Position numbers and translations under genes: made by a program. Under the pieces are notes generated by a model. That model saw only the letters and a program-made list of their open reading frames with translations. It did not search any database and was not told the origin of the DNA. From an uncultured Christensenella sp. (GTDB lineage: Bacteria > Bacillota > Clostridia > Christensenellales > Borkfalkiaceae): DNA of 41,067 nucleotides. The first letter of the stretch is position 1. Every line of letters starts with the position of its first letter. Where the stretch lies: assembly GCA_910578065.1 (NCBI GenBank), contig CAJTPB010000016.1, forward strand, positions 1 to 41,067. The letters run 5' to 3'. Below are positions 24,735-33,347 of this stretch, piece after piece.

Positions 24735-25625
24735 ATGACAGGCTTTTTAAAAGGTACGGCAACTGCGCTGATCACCCCATTCACCCAATCGGGCGTAAAC
24801 TTCGGCGCGCTGGAACAAACGATCGACTACCAAACGGAGGGCGGAACGGACGCGCTCGTCATATTGGGCACTACGGGCGAACCCGCAACCATGACGGAAC
24901 GGGAAAAAGAAGAAGTCATGCGCTTTGCCGTAAAAAAGGCGAAAGGAAAAATCAAACTGATATTCGGTACGGGAAGCAACTGCACCGCCCACGCCGTAGA
25001 AGCGAGCAAAAAGGCGGAAGATCTGGGCGCGGACGGCTTGCTTGTTGTTACCCCCTATTACAACAAGTGCACGCAAAACGGCTTATACGACTATTACGAA
25101 AGCGTTTGCGGCGCGGTAAAACTGCCCGTTATTTGCTATAACGTGCCCCCGCGTACGGGCGTGAACATTCTTCCCGCTACGATGGAACGGCTTGCCCATA
25201 TCCCCAATATGGCGGGCGTAAAAGAAGCATGCGGAAATATGGAACAGATCTGCGAAACCATGCGGCGTATCCGCGGCAAGTGCGATTTGTATTCGGGCGA
25301 CGACAATTTGAATTTGCCCATTCTCGCCATCGGCGGAACGGCGCTTATTTCCGTCGTTTCCAACCTTGCGCCCAAGGGGGTAAAGGAAATGTACATAGCG
25401 TTCGCTCAGGGCGACTTGAAAAAGGCGAACGAATTGCAGGATAAACTGCTTCCTTTGATCGACGCCTGCTTTTTAGAGGTAAACCCTATCCCCGCAAAGG
25501 CGGGCTTAAACATGTTGGGCTTCGACGCAGGGCTTCCCCGCGCTCCCCTTACCGATTTGGAAGAGGCGCACAAGGCGGTCATGCGCGAAGCGATGAAAAC
25601 GTACGGATTAAAGGTGGTAAAATGA
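24735..25625 (+). CDS. dapA: 4-hydroxy-tetrahydrodipicolinate synthase
   Basis: A 296-residue TIM-barrel aldolase that condenses pyruvate with aspartate semialdehyde. The pyruvate-binding GTTGEPATM motif, the catalytic Tyr in TPYYNK and the Schiff-base lysine K163 in GVKEA are all present; length is standard. GGAG precedes ATG 24735. It is the second gene of the lysine operon and overlaps dapB by four bases (ATGA). In a spore-former its product also feeds dipicolinate. Confidence 0.97.
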   Translation: MTGFLKGTATALITPFTQSGVNFGALEQTIDYQTEGGTDALVILGTTGEPATMTEREKEEVMRFAVKKAKGKIKLIFGTGSNCTAHAVEASKKAEDLGADGLLVVTPYYNKCTQNGLYDYYESVCGAVKLPVICYNVPPRTGVNILPATMERLAHIPNMAGVKEACGNMEQICETMRRIRGKCDLYSGDDNLNLPILAIGGTALISVVSNLAPKGVKEMYIAFAQGDLKKANELQDKLLPLIDACFLEVNPIPAKAGLNMLGFDAGLPRAPLTDLEEAHKAVMREAMKTYGLKVVK

Positions 25626-26377
25626 AACTGATCGTTTGCGGCGCGTGCGGCAGAATGGGCAAAAACGTTGCGGAAGTCGCACAAAATACGGGCGTCGAAA
25701 TTGTTTGCGGGGTAGACTTGCACCCCTGCCCCATGCCCTTTCCCGTTTACGCTTCTTTTCAAGAAGTCCGCGAACAGGCAGACGCGATAATCGATTTTTC
25801 TTCCGTACAAAATTTAAGCGAACGGCTGAATTTTTGCAAAGCGCGCAATCTCCCTATCGTGCTCGCGGCGACGGGTTATTCGGACGAGGATTTAAAAACG
25901 GTGGCGGAAGCGGAACGGCATATCCCCGTTTTCCGCACGGGCAATCTTTCGCTGGGGATTAACCTGCTGCAACTGCTTGTAAAAAGAACGGCGGAAGTTT
26001 TGGGCGAAAATTTCGACGTGGAAATTATCGAGCGGCACCACAATAAAAAGAAAGACGCCCCTTCTGGCACCGCGCTCATGCTTGCGGAAAGCGTAAACGA
26101 AGGATTCGAACAACAGAAACAATTCGTATACGGCAGACAGGGATTAACGGGCGAACGGGAAAAAAGCGAGGTCGGCATACACGCGGTACGCGGCGGTACC
26201 ATAGTGGGCGAACACGAAGTAATGTTTGCGGGCGAAGACGAAATTATCACCCTTTCCCATTCGGCGCGATCGCGCAAAGTGTTTGCATCCGGCGCGATAA
26301 AAGCGGCGGCGTGGCTTTGCGGAAAGCCCGCAGGTAAGTACGGCATGTCTGACTTGCTGAAAGATATCGTAAAATAA
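25622..26377 (+). CDS. dapB: 4-hydroxy-tetrahydrodipicolinate reductase
   Basis: A 251-residue NAD(P)H-dependent reductase that follows DapA. The glycine-rich nucleotide motif CGACGRMG is near residue 7-14, and the signature E-RHHNKKKDAPSGTA, with its catalytic His and Lys, is intact. Length is within the family range (240-270). The start overlaps the dapA stop (ATGA), so translation is coupled. An intrinsic terminator follows after seven bases. Confidence 0.97.
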   Translation: MKLIVCGACGRMGKNVAEVAQNTGVEIVCGVDLHPCPMPFPVYASFQEVREQADAIIDFSSVQNLSERLNFCKARNLPIVLAATGYSDEDLKTVAEAERHIPVFRTGNLSLGINLLQLLVKRTAEVLGENFDVEIIERHHNKKKDAPSGTALMLAESVNEGFEQQKQFVYGRQGLTGEREKSEVGIHAVRGGTIVGEHEVMFAGEDEIITLSHSARSRKVFASGAIKAAAWLCGKPAGKYGMSDLLKDIVK

Positions 26378-26383
26378 CGGAAT

Positions 26384-26420
26384 AACGAGGTAAAAGCAAA
26401 CGCTTTTACCTCGTTTTATT
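26384..26420 (+). terminator. Terminator of the asd-dapA-dapB operon
   Basis: AACGAGGTAAAAGC and GCTTTTACCTCGTT form a perfect 14-bp stem with loop AAAC, followed by TTATT. Confidence 0.9.
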
Positions 26421-26590
26421 GTTGGAACCGTAACTTGAATGGCTCCCCTTTTTTTACGCGATTCGCACAATTATGCGCCGAAGTTTTATTTGTAGTCTTT
26501 TCATATTCCCCTCGCAAAACTACGCAACAAACTCTCGCTAAATGCTTTTGCGGAAAAGCGATATTAACCATCTTAGGTACAATTTCCTAT

Positions 26591-26860
26591 GGCGAAACGA
26601 TTGCAAAACTGCGCAATAAACATACATATAATAAAAGAAAAAAACAGCCGCTTTGCACAAACGATCGCCCCCTATGAAAATATCCCGCGGCGGAACGATT
26701 ACAAACCTACGCAATAAACATACATATAATAAAAGAAAAAAACAGCCGCTTTGCATAAACAATTGCCCCCTAACGAAAATACGATTTTCCGTGGCGGAAC
26801 GATTGCAAAAACTCGCAACAAAAATATACATATAATAAAAGAAAAATGCAAACGATCGCA
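26591..26860. repeat. Three tandem copies of a ~100-bp intergenic repeat
   Basis: Units start with GGCGRAACGATT at 26591, 26689 and 26793, so spacing is 98 and 104 bp; the third copy is shortened. The first two share a 45-bp identical core that includes CATACATATAATAAAAG and CAGCCGCTTTGCA. A weaker, degenerate copy of the start (CGCAAAACTACGCAACAAAC) lies near 26514. The units contain no gene with a ribosome binding site. The remainder of the gap (26421-26590) shows nothing else. They are not CRISPR repeats, because whole units repeat without unrelated spacers. Confidence 0.85.
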
Positions 26861-26867
26861 TAAAAAA

Positions 26868-26897
26868 GCGCGCCGTGCTTTTTTAAACGCGGCGCGC
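26868..26897. terminator. Bidirectional terminator after the YmxH-like gene
   Basis: GCGCGCCG and CGGCGCGC form an 8-bp stem; six A lie on the left and six T on the right, so it has a U-run in both directions. It begins eight bases past the minus-strand stop at 26905. Confidence 0.75.
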
Positions 26898-26904
26898 CGA
26901 TTTT

Positions 26905-27276
26905 TTATTCGTATTCGCCGTAATCGCGCCGATCCCCTCTGTAAAAGGGAGGCGGATCTTCCCGCGGCTGCGGCGGGGGCGGAGGCGAGGGCGGGCAGTA
27001 ACGATCGTCTCTGCACCTTCCTTTATGCTTTTCGGGCGGTTTGGGCGCGGCTTTAATATCGACCAGCACAACGTCGATTCCGATTTTCGTCACGTTTTTC
27101 AATTCGATAAACAAATCGGCTTTGCCCCAGCGGAATCCCCTTCCGCCGGGAACGACGATCCCCTGCACCCTTCCTTCGGGATAACTAAATACCAAATCGC
27201 ATACCTTACCCAAACGCTTTCCGTCGCAAAGGTTTACGACTTCTTTTTGTTTTAATTCCAAAAAACTCGTTTCCAT
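26905..27276 (-). CDS. YlmC/YmxH-family sporulation protein (PRC-barrel)
   Basis: A 123-residue protein. Residues 1-80 match the PRC-barrel-like YlmC/YmxH family: LELKQKEVVNLCDGKRLG, then DLVFSYPEGRVQGIVVPG and the later VTKIGIDVVLVD. Members are found in spore-formers and are tied to sporulation, though the molecular role is unclear. The C-terminal tail (about 95-123) is Pro/Arg/Asp-rich with a run of prolines. The start at 27276 matches the family N-terminus but lacks a ribosome binding site and lies at the predicted transcription start of a SigE-like promoter, so the message may be leaderless. Confidence 0.82.
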   Translation of the reverse strand: METSFLELKQKEVVNLCDGKRLGKVCDLVFSYPEGRVQGIVVPGGRGFRWGKADLFIELKNVTKIGIDVVLVDIKAAPKPPEKHKGRCRDDRYCPPSPPPPPQPREDPPPFYRGDRRDYGEYE

Positions 27277-27282
27277 CAACAC

Positions 27283-27309
27283 ATTGTATGCGAAAATTCG
27301 CACAATATG
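27283..27309 (-). promoter_or_regulatory. SigE-like promoter of the YmxH-like gene
   Basis: On the minus strand, CATATT (27304-27309), 13 bases, CATACAAT (27283-27290): both boxes fit the SigE consensus. Overlapping TTGACA and TACAAT could make a SigA promoter, but their spacer is 19 bases. The -35 overlaps the stop codon of the AraC gene. Confidence 0.65.
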
Positions 27310-28269
27310 TCAAATTTCTTCTAAATCTTCGCGGAAGGGTCCCGAATCGTGCGTAAGCATTTGATGGTTTACCTTGCGCTGTTGAATCTCTCTTCTGTAT
27401 TCCGAAGGCGTAATGCCGGCGGTGCGTTTAAATTCGTAAATCAAGTGCTGACTGTTTTTAAAACCCGCCTGAGAAACGATTTGCCCGACGGATAAATTCG
27501 TTTCGCGCAAAAGCTGTTTCGCCCTGTTTACGCGCGCTTCGTTAATGCTCTGTAAAATGGTACTTCCCGTATAGGCGCGGAAAATACGCTGTAAATACGC
27601 TTTGCTCAGCGAAACGGAAGCGGCGATTTCTTCGATTTTAACATCGGAAGCGTAATTTCGGTTGATGTATTCCCACACCCGTTTGATATACCAAAGGCAG
27701 CCGCTCGGCTTTCCTACCGATTTGCACTTTCCGATTTCGGCAAGCAGCATGATTTGTTTAGACTGAACGGAAAGCGCCTGTTCGAAATTTTTTACGCCGT
27801 CGTACAATTCGGCAAGAAAACTGCGCGCGCAAAATTCCACGTTTTCCATATCCGTTACAATGCTGTAACCGTTCTTCGCCGCCGCGATCTGCTGCCAGCC
27901 GCCCTGCCCCATGATGCTTGCGTAGTTGACGGAAAGCACGTCGAAAATGCCGTAAGGATTGTATTCCGACTTGGTTTTTACTTCGAATTCCACATTGTAG
28001 ATCATCGCTTCCGTTTCGGTAATTATGCGGTGCGGCACCATCGCGTCGATCACGACAAACGCGCCCGCGGCGATCGTATACAGATTAAACTGCTTTTTCC
28101 CATCCTCTTCTTCGTACACTTCGAACGCGAACTGCCCGCTTTGGCAGTACATAAATTCAAGATAAGGATGGTAGTGCCGCGACATGGAAAACGTTCCGTC
28201 AAACTTTTTCATGTAATAAGAAACGGGTTCCAGCACTTCGTTTTTCAATTTTCGAAAGGTAATTGCCAT
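27310..28269 (-). CDS. AraC-family transcriptional regulator
   Basis: A 319-residue regulator. An N-terminal cupin-like sensor domain (GTFSMSRHYHPYLEFMYCQSG, in pieces, with typical HxH-type pattern) is followed by the two helix-turn-helix AraC DNA-binding domain at about 215-310: VKIEEIAASVSLSKAYLQRI, then LSVGQIVSQAGFKNSQHLIY and GITPSEYRRE. Such proteins activate sugar-use genes on sugar binding. It lies directly downstream of the polysaccharide operon, in the same direction, but has its own promoter, so it is the probable regulator of that operon. Start 28269 has a G-rich site upstream. Confidence 0.92.
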   Translation of the reverse strand: MAITFRKLKNEVLEPVSYYMKKFDGTFSMSRHYHPYLEFMYCQSGQFAFEVYEEEDGKKQFNLYTIAAGAFVVIDAMVPHRIITETEAMIYNVEFEVKTKSEYNPYGIFDVLSVNYASIMGQGGWQQIAAAKNGYSIVTDMENVEFCARSFLAELYDGVKNFEQALSVQSKQIMLLAEIGKCKSVGKPSGCLWYIKRVWEYINRNYASDVKIEEIAASVSLSKAYLQRIFRAYTGSTILQSINEARVNRAKQLLRETNLSVGQIVSQAGFKNSQHLIYEFKRTAGITPSEYRREIQQRKVNHQMLTHDSGPFREDLEEI

Positions 28270-28288
28270 AACCGCCCCCTGTTCCCTT

Positions 28289-28317
28289 ATTATAACCCCA
28301 ATTACGGTAAAAATCAA
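28289..28317 (-). promoter_or_regulatory. SigA promoter of the AraC-family gene
   Basis: TTGATT (28312-28317), 17 bases, TATAAT (28289-28294) on the minus strand, squeezed between the GH39 terminator and the start codon at 28269. Confidence 0.8.
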
Positions 28318-28332
28318 CTCTTTCCGTAAAAA

Positions 28333-28356
28333 CGCGGGGGCAAACCCGCCCCCGCG
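28333..28356 (-). terminator. Terminator of the polysaccharide-utilisation operon
   Basis: CGCGGGGGC pairs with GCCCCCGCG (9 bp, loop of six), and TTTTTA follows on the minus strand. It lies just past the GH39 stop. Confidence 0.85.
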
Positions 28357-28363
28357 CCGTAAT

Positions 28364-30382
28364 CTACTGTTTTTCCCTTAAAATGAATTTTGCCGTTGCG
28401 CCTTTTCCCGCGTCTTTAATCAAATAAGATATGGCAATCCTTCCGTCCCAATCGGCGGGCGCGTCCGCAAATCCGATTTCGTATTCGCCGCATAAATTCC
28501 CCATGGATACGACTTCGCTCGCCGCCGTTTTGCTTCCCAAGGGCGCGACTGCGTTTCCGCGGAATCCTTCGAGCGCATACAATTTTCCCGCCTGCCAGCT
28601 TCCGTCCGCTTTGCGGTAATCGATTTTAACGCCCAAAACACGATCGTCGCCGCCCGTAAGCGTTCCCCAGCTTTCGTACCGCAGAGAAAGCCCTTTCGAT
28701 TGCTTCATACCGTCGAGGGTGACCGCCATTGCAGATTTCCCGACCTCGCGATCCGCCATGCCGACGTGCGCGGTAAAGCTGTTTTCGTGCATATCGGCAT
28801 ACGGAAGTCCGTCTCCCCGTTCGGGATACCAATAGTCTTTGCGCACGATTTTGCCCACCGAAGCATAATCGTCTAAATCGGACGTTCCGTTAAGACCGTT
28901 CACTTCGATATAATACGCGGAATTGGGTTTTAACGTCATGCGGACTTCCATCCCTTCGGTAAGTTCGTTTTCGCGGTAGCGCACCTTTAACGGCGCGTTT
29001 TGCGTCGTATAGCTGTAATGCTCGTCGTCTACAAGATATACGCTGAGCTCCCCGCGTTCGAAGGGGAGATCGTGCAGCGTAATATTCGCCTGTTCCTCTT
29101 TATTCCCTTTGTTATATACGATAAGCCCCGCGCGGTTGGAATCCGCGCCCGCCATCGTACCCAAATTGGGATTATGCAGATCGACGTTTACCCGATCGAC
29201 GGGCAATCTGCCGTACATCCACAGTGCGTGATAGGCAGGATACCGCTGATAAGACTGCCCGTCGATTAAATCGTAACTGAGTTTCCCCGTCTTTTCGCCC
29301 ACGAGAGAAGCCCAACTCACTCGCGTTACGTCGGTTGCGGCAAGCAATTCGTCGAACGCGTAAAACATTCCCGGCAGCATTTCCACCGTTTGATAAATCG
29401 CGTCCGCGCCCGGTTGATAGATATTAAACTCGTTTACGTGCTGCTGCACCGTTTCCAACGCGGGATAGCTTACCCCTGCGGAAAGATCGGCATGCGCGCC
29501 CGTTTGATATCCCTGTAAAGAAGAACGCATTGCGTTTAAATAGGCGGAAAAGTTTTCCGTTTCGTCTTCCCTGCCCTTAATTTGCCCCTGTCTGCCGTAA
29601 TAGTGCCAGCTTACCGCGTCGGGCAAATATCCGTCGTACGTCCGTTCGATAAACCGTTGAAAATCCGTTTTTTCGCCGTCGCCTTTTACGCTTGTATTTT
29701 TCGTGCAGGCGATCTGCGGATAAGCGACGCTAAACGCGGCGACCACCGCATCGGGATTCGCGGCGCGTATCCCTTTTACCGCCGCAAGATACGTTTGAAT
29801 GTAGTCTAACCAATCGCCCGAAAAGAACGCTCCGTTAAAATCCGGCTCGTTCCAAACCTCGTGCGCGGCAAGGCGGATATCCTGCGTTTTAAAGTAATTT
29901 GCTATGTTGTAGCATAGTTCTTGCCATTTTTCGTAGTCGTCTACCTTTTTCCAATTCGCGCCGCAGTATTCGGGCGCGGCAAAGTACTCTACATACGGTA
30001 CGACTTTGTGTTTTACCAACTCGCTTACAAGTTGCATCGTCTGCGCGTATTCTTCGTCGGTACTGCCGTTTTTTCCGCCCCGCCCGATTTCGTACCCCAA
30101 ACCGTGATAACCCATAAACAAATCAAAGCGAAGATTTTCCGCTTTTATTTCGTCCAACGCGGGAATCATGCGCAGGGTGTTAGGGTCGGTAGTGCCCGGT
30201 TCTTCCCCCACCCAAGCCCAAGTGGACGTAAAGTTATCGAACTTTTTCAAATTTTGAACCGCAGCTCCGTCTTTTGTTCCGAAGTCGACGGAAACCGTTT
30301 GCGGCGATTGGGCGCACCCTGCTATTGCGGGAATCGCCAAAGATGCGCACATGAGCATAGAAACAATCCTCTTTTTCATCAT
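28364..30382 (-). CDS. GH39-like glycosidase lipoprotein
   Basis: A 672-residue secreted lipoprotein: signal peptide 1-21 with lipobox IAGC (Cys22). The clan GH-A barrel carries the acid/base E179 in HEVWNEPDF and the nucleophile E318 in VNEFN, in the arrangement of GH39. Residues ~480-672 form beta-rich C-terminal domains. GH39 includes beta-xylosidases, alpha-iduronidases and an enzyme releasing alpha-galactosyl-arabinose from arabinogalactan, so the exact bond is open. Surface location suggests it makes the first cut before import. It is the last gene of the operon, ten bases after the GH43 gene, with AAGGAAG before ATG 30382. GH51 or GH5-like identity is less likely. Confidence 0.82.
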   Translation of the reverse strand: MMKKRIVSMLMCASLAIPAIAGCAQSPQTVSVDFGTKDGAAVQNLKKFDNFTSTWAWVGEEPGTTDPNTLRMIPALDEIKAENLRFDLFMGYHGLGYEIGRGGKNGSTDEEYAQTMQLVSELVKHKVVPYVEYFAAPEYCGANWKKVDDYEKWQELCYNIANYFKTQDIRLAAHEVWNEPDFNGAFFSGDWLDYIQTYLAAVKGIRAANPDAVVAAFSVAYPQIACTKNTSVKGDGEKTDFQRFIERTYDGYLPDAVSWHYYGRQGQIKGREDETENFSAYLNAMRSSLQGYQTGAHADLSAGVSYPALETVQQHVNEFNIYQPGADAIYQTVEMLPGMFYAFDELLAATDVTRVSWASLVGEKTGKLSYDLIDGQSYQRYPAYHALWMYGRLPVDRVNVDLHNPNLGTMAGADSNRAGLIVYNKGNKEEQANITLHDLPFERGELSVYLVDDEHYSYTTQNAPLKVRYRENELTEGMEVRMTLKPNSAYYIEVNGLNGTSDLDDYASVGKIVRKDYWYPERGDGLPYADMHENSFTAHVGMADREVGKSAMAVTLDGMKQSKGLSLRYESWGTLTGGDDRVLGVKIDYRKADGSWQAGKLYALEGFRGNAVAPLGSKTAASEVVSMGNLCGEYEIGFADAPADWDGRIAISYLIKDAGKGATAKFILREKQ

Positions 30383-30392
30383 ATTTCTTCCT

Positions 30393-31244
30393 TTATTTTT
30401 TGAGAACGAGTTCGTCCTCTCTTTCTTCCGCCTCGTAAAAAACGGGACGTTCGCTCCCCCTCGGCTGATTGGGGCAGTGCAGTGCGACGTACGTTTTTCC
30501 CATAAAGAAAAACGCCATGCCGTGCCCGCCGTTTTCTTCGAACAGGGGCGTTTTGTGCTGTTTCCAAGGACCTTTGATTCCGTTTTCGGAAACCGCCGAA
30601 CCGAGCGCGTATCCCTTTTTTCCCATGCTCGACCACAGCATAAGCAGTTTACCGCTTTTTAACGGATAAATAAACGGTCCGTCTGTAATATAATCTTTCC
30701 CGTTATGCGGAACCGTCCATTCCGCTTCGGAAGCGCGGAACAGCAGCTGCGGTTTGCCGATCAGTCCGTCGAACGAAGCGTTTAACCTGCCCAAATACAT
30801 TTCGCCGTCCGAACAGTCTACCCATTCGCGGCAAAACACCGTGTAAGGGATCCCGTTTTCGAGATAGAGCGTTGCATCTAAACAGTTCCATTGTGCGGGA
30901 GTAAACGGTTTCGCGGCGGGAGTATATTTTCCGAACGGCGAATCGCTTACAAGCGCTTGGCTAGCCCGCGGCTTTCCCTGCCGTTTAAAAGAGGCGAACA
31001 AATAATACTTTCCGCCGTAGGCGTGCAGTTCGGGCGCCCAAAAATTTTCGTCTGCCCAAAACCCGCGGGAAGCCTCGAACAGCGAAAAAGGACCTTCGAA
31101 GTGAACAAGATCGCGCGTGCGGTAGCCTAAAAAACCGGCCGCCTTTCCCTGCCAGCAGGTTTCGTCCGTCGTGCCGACAAGATACCCCGTTCCGTTTTCG
31201 GCAAACAAAAACGGATCGCGTATTACGATATCTTCCCTTAACAT
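30393..31244 (-). CDS. GH43-family glycosidase (cytoplasmic)
   Basis: A five-bladed propeller enzyme of 283 residues with no signal peptide. The general base is D10 in VIRDPF, the pKa-modulating Asp is D123 in LDATLY, and the position of the general acid reads D188 in ITDGPF where classical GH43 enzymes have EGP. That Glu-to-Asp change is shared, I believe, with a Clostridial GH43 group. Likely substrates are alpha-L-arabinofuranosides, beta-xylosides or beta-galactosides. The start at 31244 has GGAG upstream and overlaps the upstream gene end by seven bases. Part of the utilisation operon. Confidence 0.82.
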   Translation of the reverse strand: MLREDIVIRDPFLFAENGTGYLVGTTDETCWQGKAAGFLGYRTRDLVHFEGPFSLFEASRGFWADENFWAPELHAYGGKYYLFASFKRQGKPRASQALVSDSPFGKYTPAAKPFTPAQWNCLDATLYLENGIPYTVFCREWVDCSDGEMYLGRLNASFDGLIGKPQLLFRASEAEWTVPHNGKDYITDGPFIYPLKSGKLLMLWSSMGKKGYALGSAVSENGIKGPWKQHKTPLFEENGGHGMAFFFMGKTYVALHCPNQPRGSERPVFYEAEEREDELVLKK

Positions 31245-33337
31245 GTCCGCTCCAACAGGGCGATGATGCCCGACCAATCGGAAGGCGCGCCCTTTGCCGT
31301 AATTTTTCCGCCGCGAACGGAAATTTCCGCGTTTCCGAACGATTTTTTAAAGCGATACCCTTCGGGCAGGCCGCGGCAAACTTCCGTTTGCGGACGCCCC
31401 ATTATGAAGCAGTACCAAAGCAGTTTGCTTCCGTCGGAAGAACTGCGCGTAAGCGTTTGCACGCCGCGCACGCTGCGAAAACTTTCCGCCCCCTCTTTTT
31501 TGATTTCCGTTGTTACGCCGTCGAAAATAATTTCTTTGATTTCCCCGTAAAAGGAAACCGCTTCGCGCAAAATGCGGCAAATCCCCTCTTCCCTGCCGAA
31601 CAGCCTGCCGCTGAGGCACATTCTGCCCAGCATGCTTTTTGCCAGCGTAAAATACGTTTCGTTTTCGCCGTAGTCTTCGCGGATCGTCGCCCAAATTTGC
31701 AGCTTGCGGGGCGGAATAAAGCGGTGTAAATTGCACGCGACGACGGCGCCTTCCCGCCCTTCGTGCGCATCCGAAAAGGAGCACATGCCACCCAAAGACA
31801 GCCAGCTTAATTCGTGCCGCATACCGCCCGAAGAACAGATTTCGACGACGAGATCGGGGATATCGGCGCGCAGGGAACGGTAAAACGCTTGCACGGCCTC
31901 CGCATGCAGGCGCAGCCCTTCGCCGAGCGATTCCGCGCCGTCCGCGCCTAACCCCGCGCTTTCGTTATAGTCGATTTTTATATACCGCACGCCCGTTTTC
32001 AACAGCATTTCCGTTACCTTGTGCCGTAAATGCGCGATCACTTCTTGTTTGCGGAAATCGAGCATAAACCGATCGCCGTGACGAATGGGTTTTCCGCCGC
32101 ACGTCAACAGCCAATCGGGATGTTCGCGCGCCAAATCGGTATCCGTACTGGCGTTTTCGAATTCCATCCATATGCCCGCGCGCATGCCGTATTCCGCGCA
32201 CAGATCGGCATATCCCTTTAATCCGTCTGGAAAATACGAGCGGTTTACTTCCCAATCGCCCACTGCGTCCCAATATCTTCCTTCCACGCTGTACCAACCC
32301 GCGTCTACCACAAAATACGAAACGCCCAACTCCTTACACACGGGCAAAAGCTGTTTTACCGTTTCCATGCGGGGTTTTCCCCAACTGTAACAGTATTCGT
32401 TATAAATAACGGGCAAACTGCGCTCGCAGGGCATTACGGGTTCCGTTTTGTCCGAATAGCGAACGAGCGTTTGCGCCGCTTCTTCCGCATTCCCCTTTAC
32501 GACGGCGATCTGCGCCGTGCGGGTGCGAAACTGTTCGCCGCAGGAAAGGTTCTTTTTCCAATGCCCGTAAGTAAAATCCGCAAGCCCCCCGCAAAGGGAA
32601 ATCGCGTTGTAAACGTTTGCGATTTCGATCTGCCAAGAGGCGGGCGCTTCCAAATTCACCGCCCAAGTAACGCCGTTCGTTTTATCTTCCACCGCAACCC
32701 AGGGAAGATATCCGTTTGCGGGCATTGTGCCCAGCTGACCGATTTTTTCCCCGCGGTAACCCAAACCGCTCCACGAATCCTCTAACAGATATTCCTGCGC
32801 GGGACGGCTTTCGAGCATACCCTCCGCGCTCCAATAACTGCGCAATTTATGAACGTATACTTCCGCTTCGTCGTTATAGCGCACAAAGGGAGAAAGGCGG
32901 GTAAGCAAAAAGGAAGGAACGCTTTCCAATACGACGGGAAGAGACGAATTATTTTGCACTTCGCAATAGGTTACGATTACCCCCGTTCCCCTGCGCGCGG
33001 TAAAATACTGCCGCGCGGTCAATCCTTCCGCCGTGCGGTATTCCGCAACGAGTTCCGTTTGCTCGCCTTCCGTAAAGCGGAATTCGGGCATTCCCCATTT
33101 TTCGCACAGTTCACTGTTGCGGTGCGTTTTTCCCGCATAAAAGCCGCGCGGACTCGCTTCGCCCTCTACCGCAATCTGCACCGCCGCTTCCGCACGCAAA
33201 TTGCCGTAAGGATCTTTCCCGTTTATCTTCTCTTCGCAGATAAAAGGAATCATATCGGCGGGAACCGCCGTCATTACCGCAGAACCGTTTACTTCGGCGA
33301 AAACGATCGCCGTGTTATCGAGTTGAAAAATTTTCAT
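31238..33337 (-). CDS. GH36 alpha-galactosidase (utilisation-operon copy)
   Basis: A 699-residue cytoplasmic GH36 enzyme with N-terminal beta-sandwich, barrel and C-terminal domain. The nucleophile is D456 in KIDYNES and the acid/base is D523 in SFSDAHEG; VVDAGWY and EICSSGG are also present. It is collinear with the paralogue at 8083-10158 but clearly diverged, suggesting different substrates. It would remove alpha-galactose from imported oligosaccharides. It starts ten bases after the small lipoprotein gene and overlaps the GH43 gene, so it is within the operon. Confidence 0.92.
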   Translation of the reverse strand: MKIFQLDNTAIVFAEVNGSAVMTAVPADMIPFICEEKINGKDPYGNLRAEAAVQIAVEGEASPRGFYAGKTHRNSELCEKWGMPEFRFTEGEQTELVAEYRTAEGLTARQYFTARRGTGVIVTYCEVQNNSSLPVVLESVPSFLLTRLSPFVRYNDEAEVYVHKLRSYWSAEGMLESRPAQEYLLEDSWSGLGYRGEKIGQLGTMPANGYLPWVAVEDKTNGVTWAVNLEAPASWQIEIANVYNAISLCGGLADFTYGHWKKNLSCGEQFRTRTAQIAVVKGNAEEAAQTLVRYSDKTEPVMPCERSLPVIYNEYCYSWGKPRMETVKQLLPVCKELGVSYFVVDAGWYSVEGRYWDAVGDWEVNRSYFPDGLKGYADLCAEYGMRAGIWMEFENASTDTDLAREHPDWLLTCGGKPIRHGDRFMLDFRKQEVIAHLRHKVTEMLLKTGVRYIKIDYNESAGLGADGAESLGEGLRLHAEAVQAFYRSLRADIPDLVVEICSSGGMRHELSWLSLGGMCSFSDAHEGREGAVVACNLHRFIPPRKLQIWATIREDYGENETYFTLAKSMLGRMCLSGRLFGREEGICRILREAVSFYGEIKEIIFDGVTTEIKKEGAESFRSVRGVQTLTRSSSDGSKLLWYCFIMGRPQTEVCRGLPEGYRFKKSFGNAEISVRGGKITAKGAPSDWSGIIALLERTC

Positions 33338-33347
33338 GATGCACCGC

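Noticed and set aside
26627..26632. Promoter in each tandem repeat from the conserved TATAAT
   Set aside because: No -35-like box lies 16-18 bases upstream in the first copy; TTGCAA is 20 bases away, so the match is probably chance in AT-rich DNA.
26591..26860. CRISPR array
   Set aside because: Units of about 100 bp repeat as wholes with gradual divergence; there are no short repeats alternating with unrelated spacers and no cas genes.
26538..27016. Minus-strand open frames over the tandem repeats
   Set aside because: The hydrophobic translations (FFFYYMYVYC-like) come from T-rich repeat DNA, overlap in different frames, and one runs into the YmxH-like gene; kept only as a question in the repeat finding.
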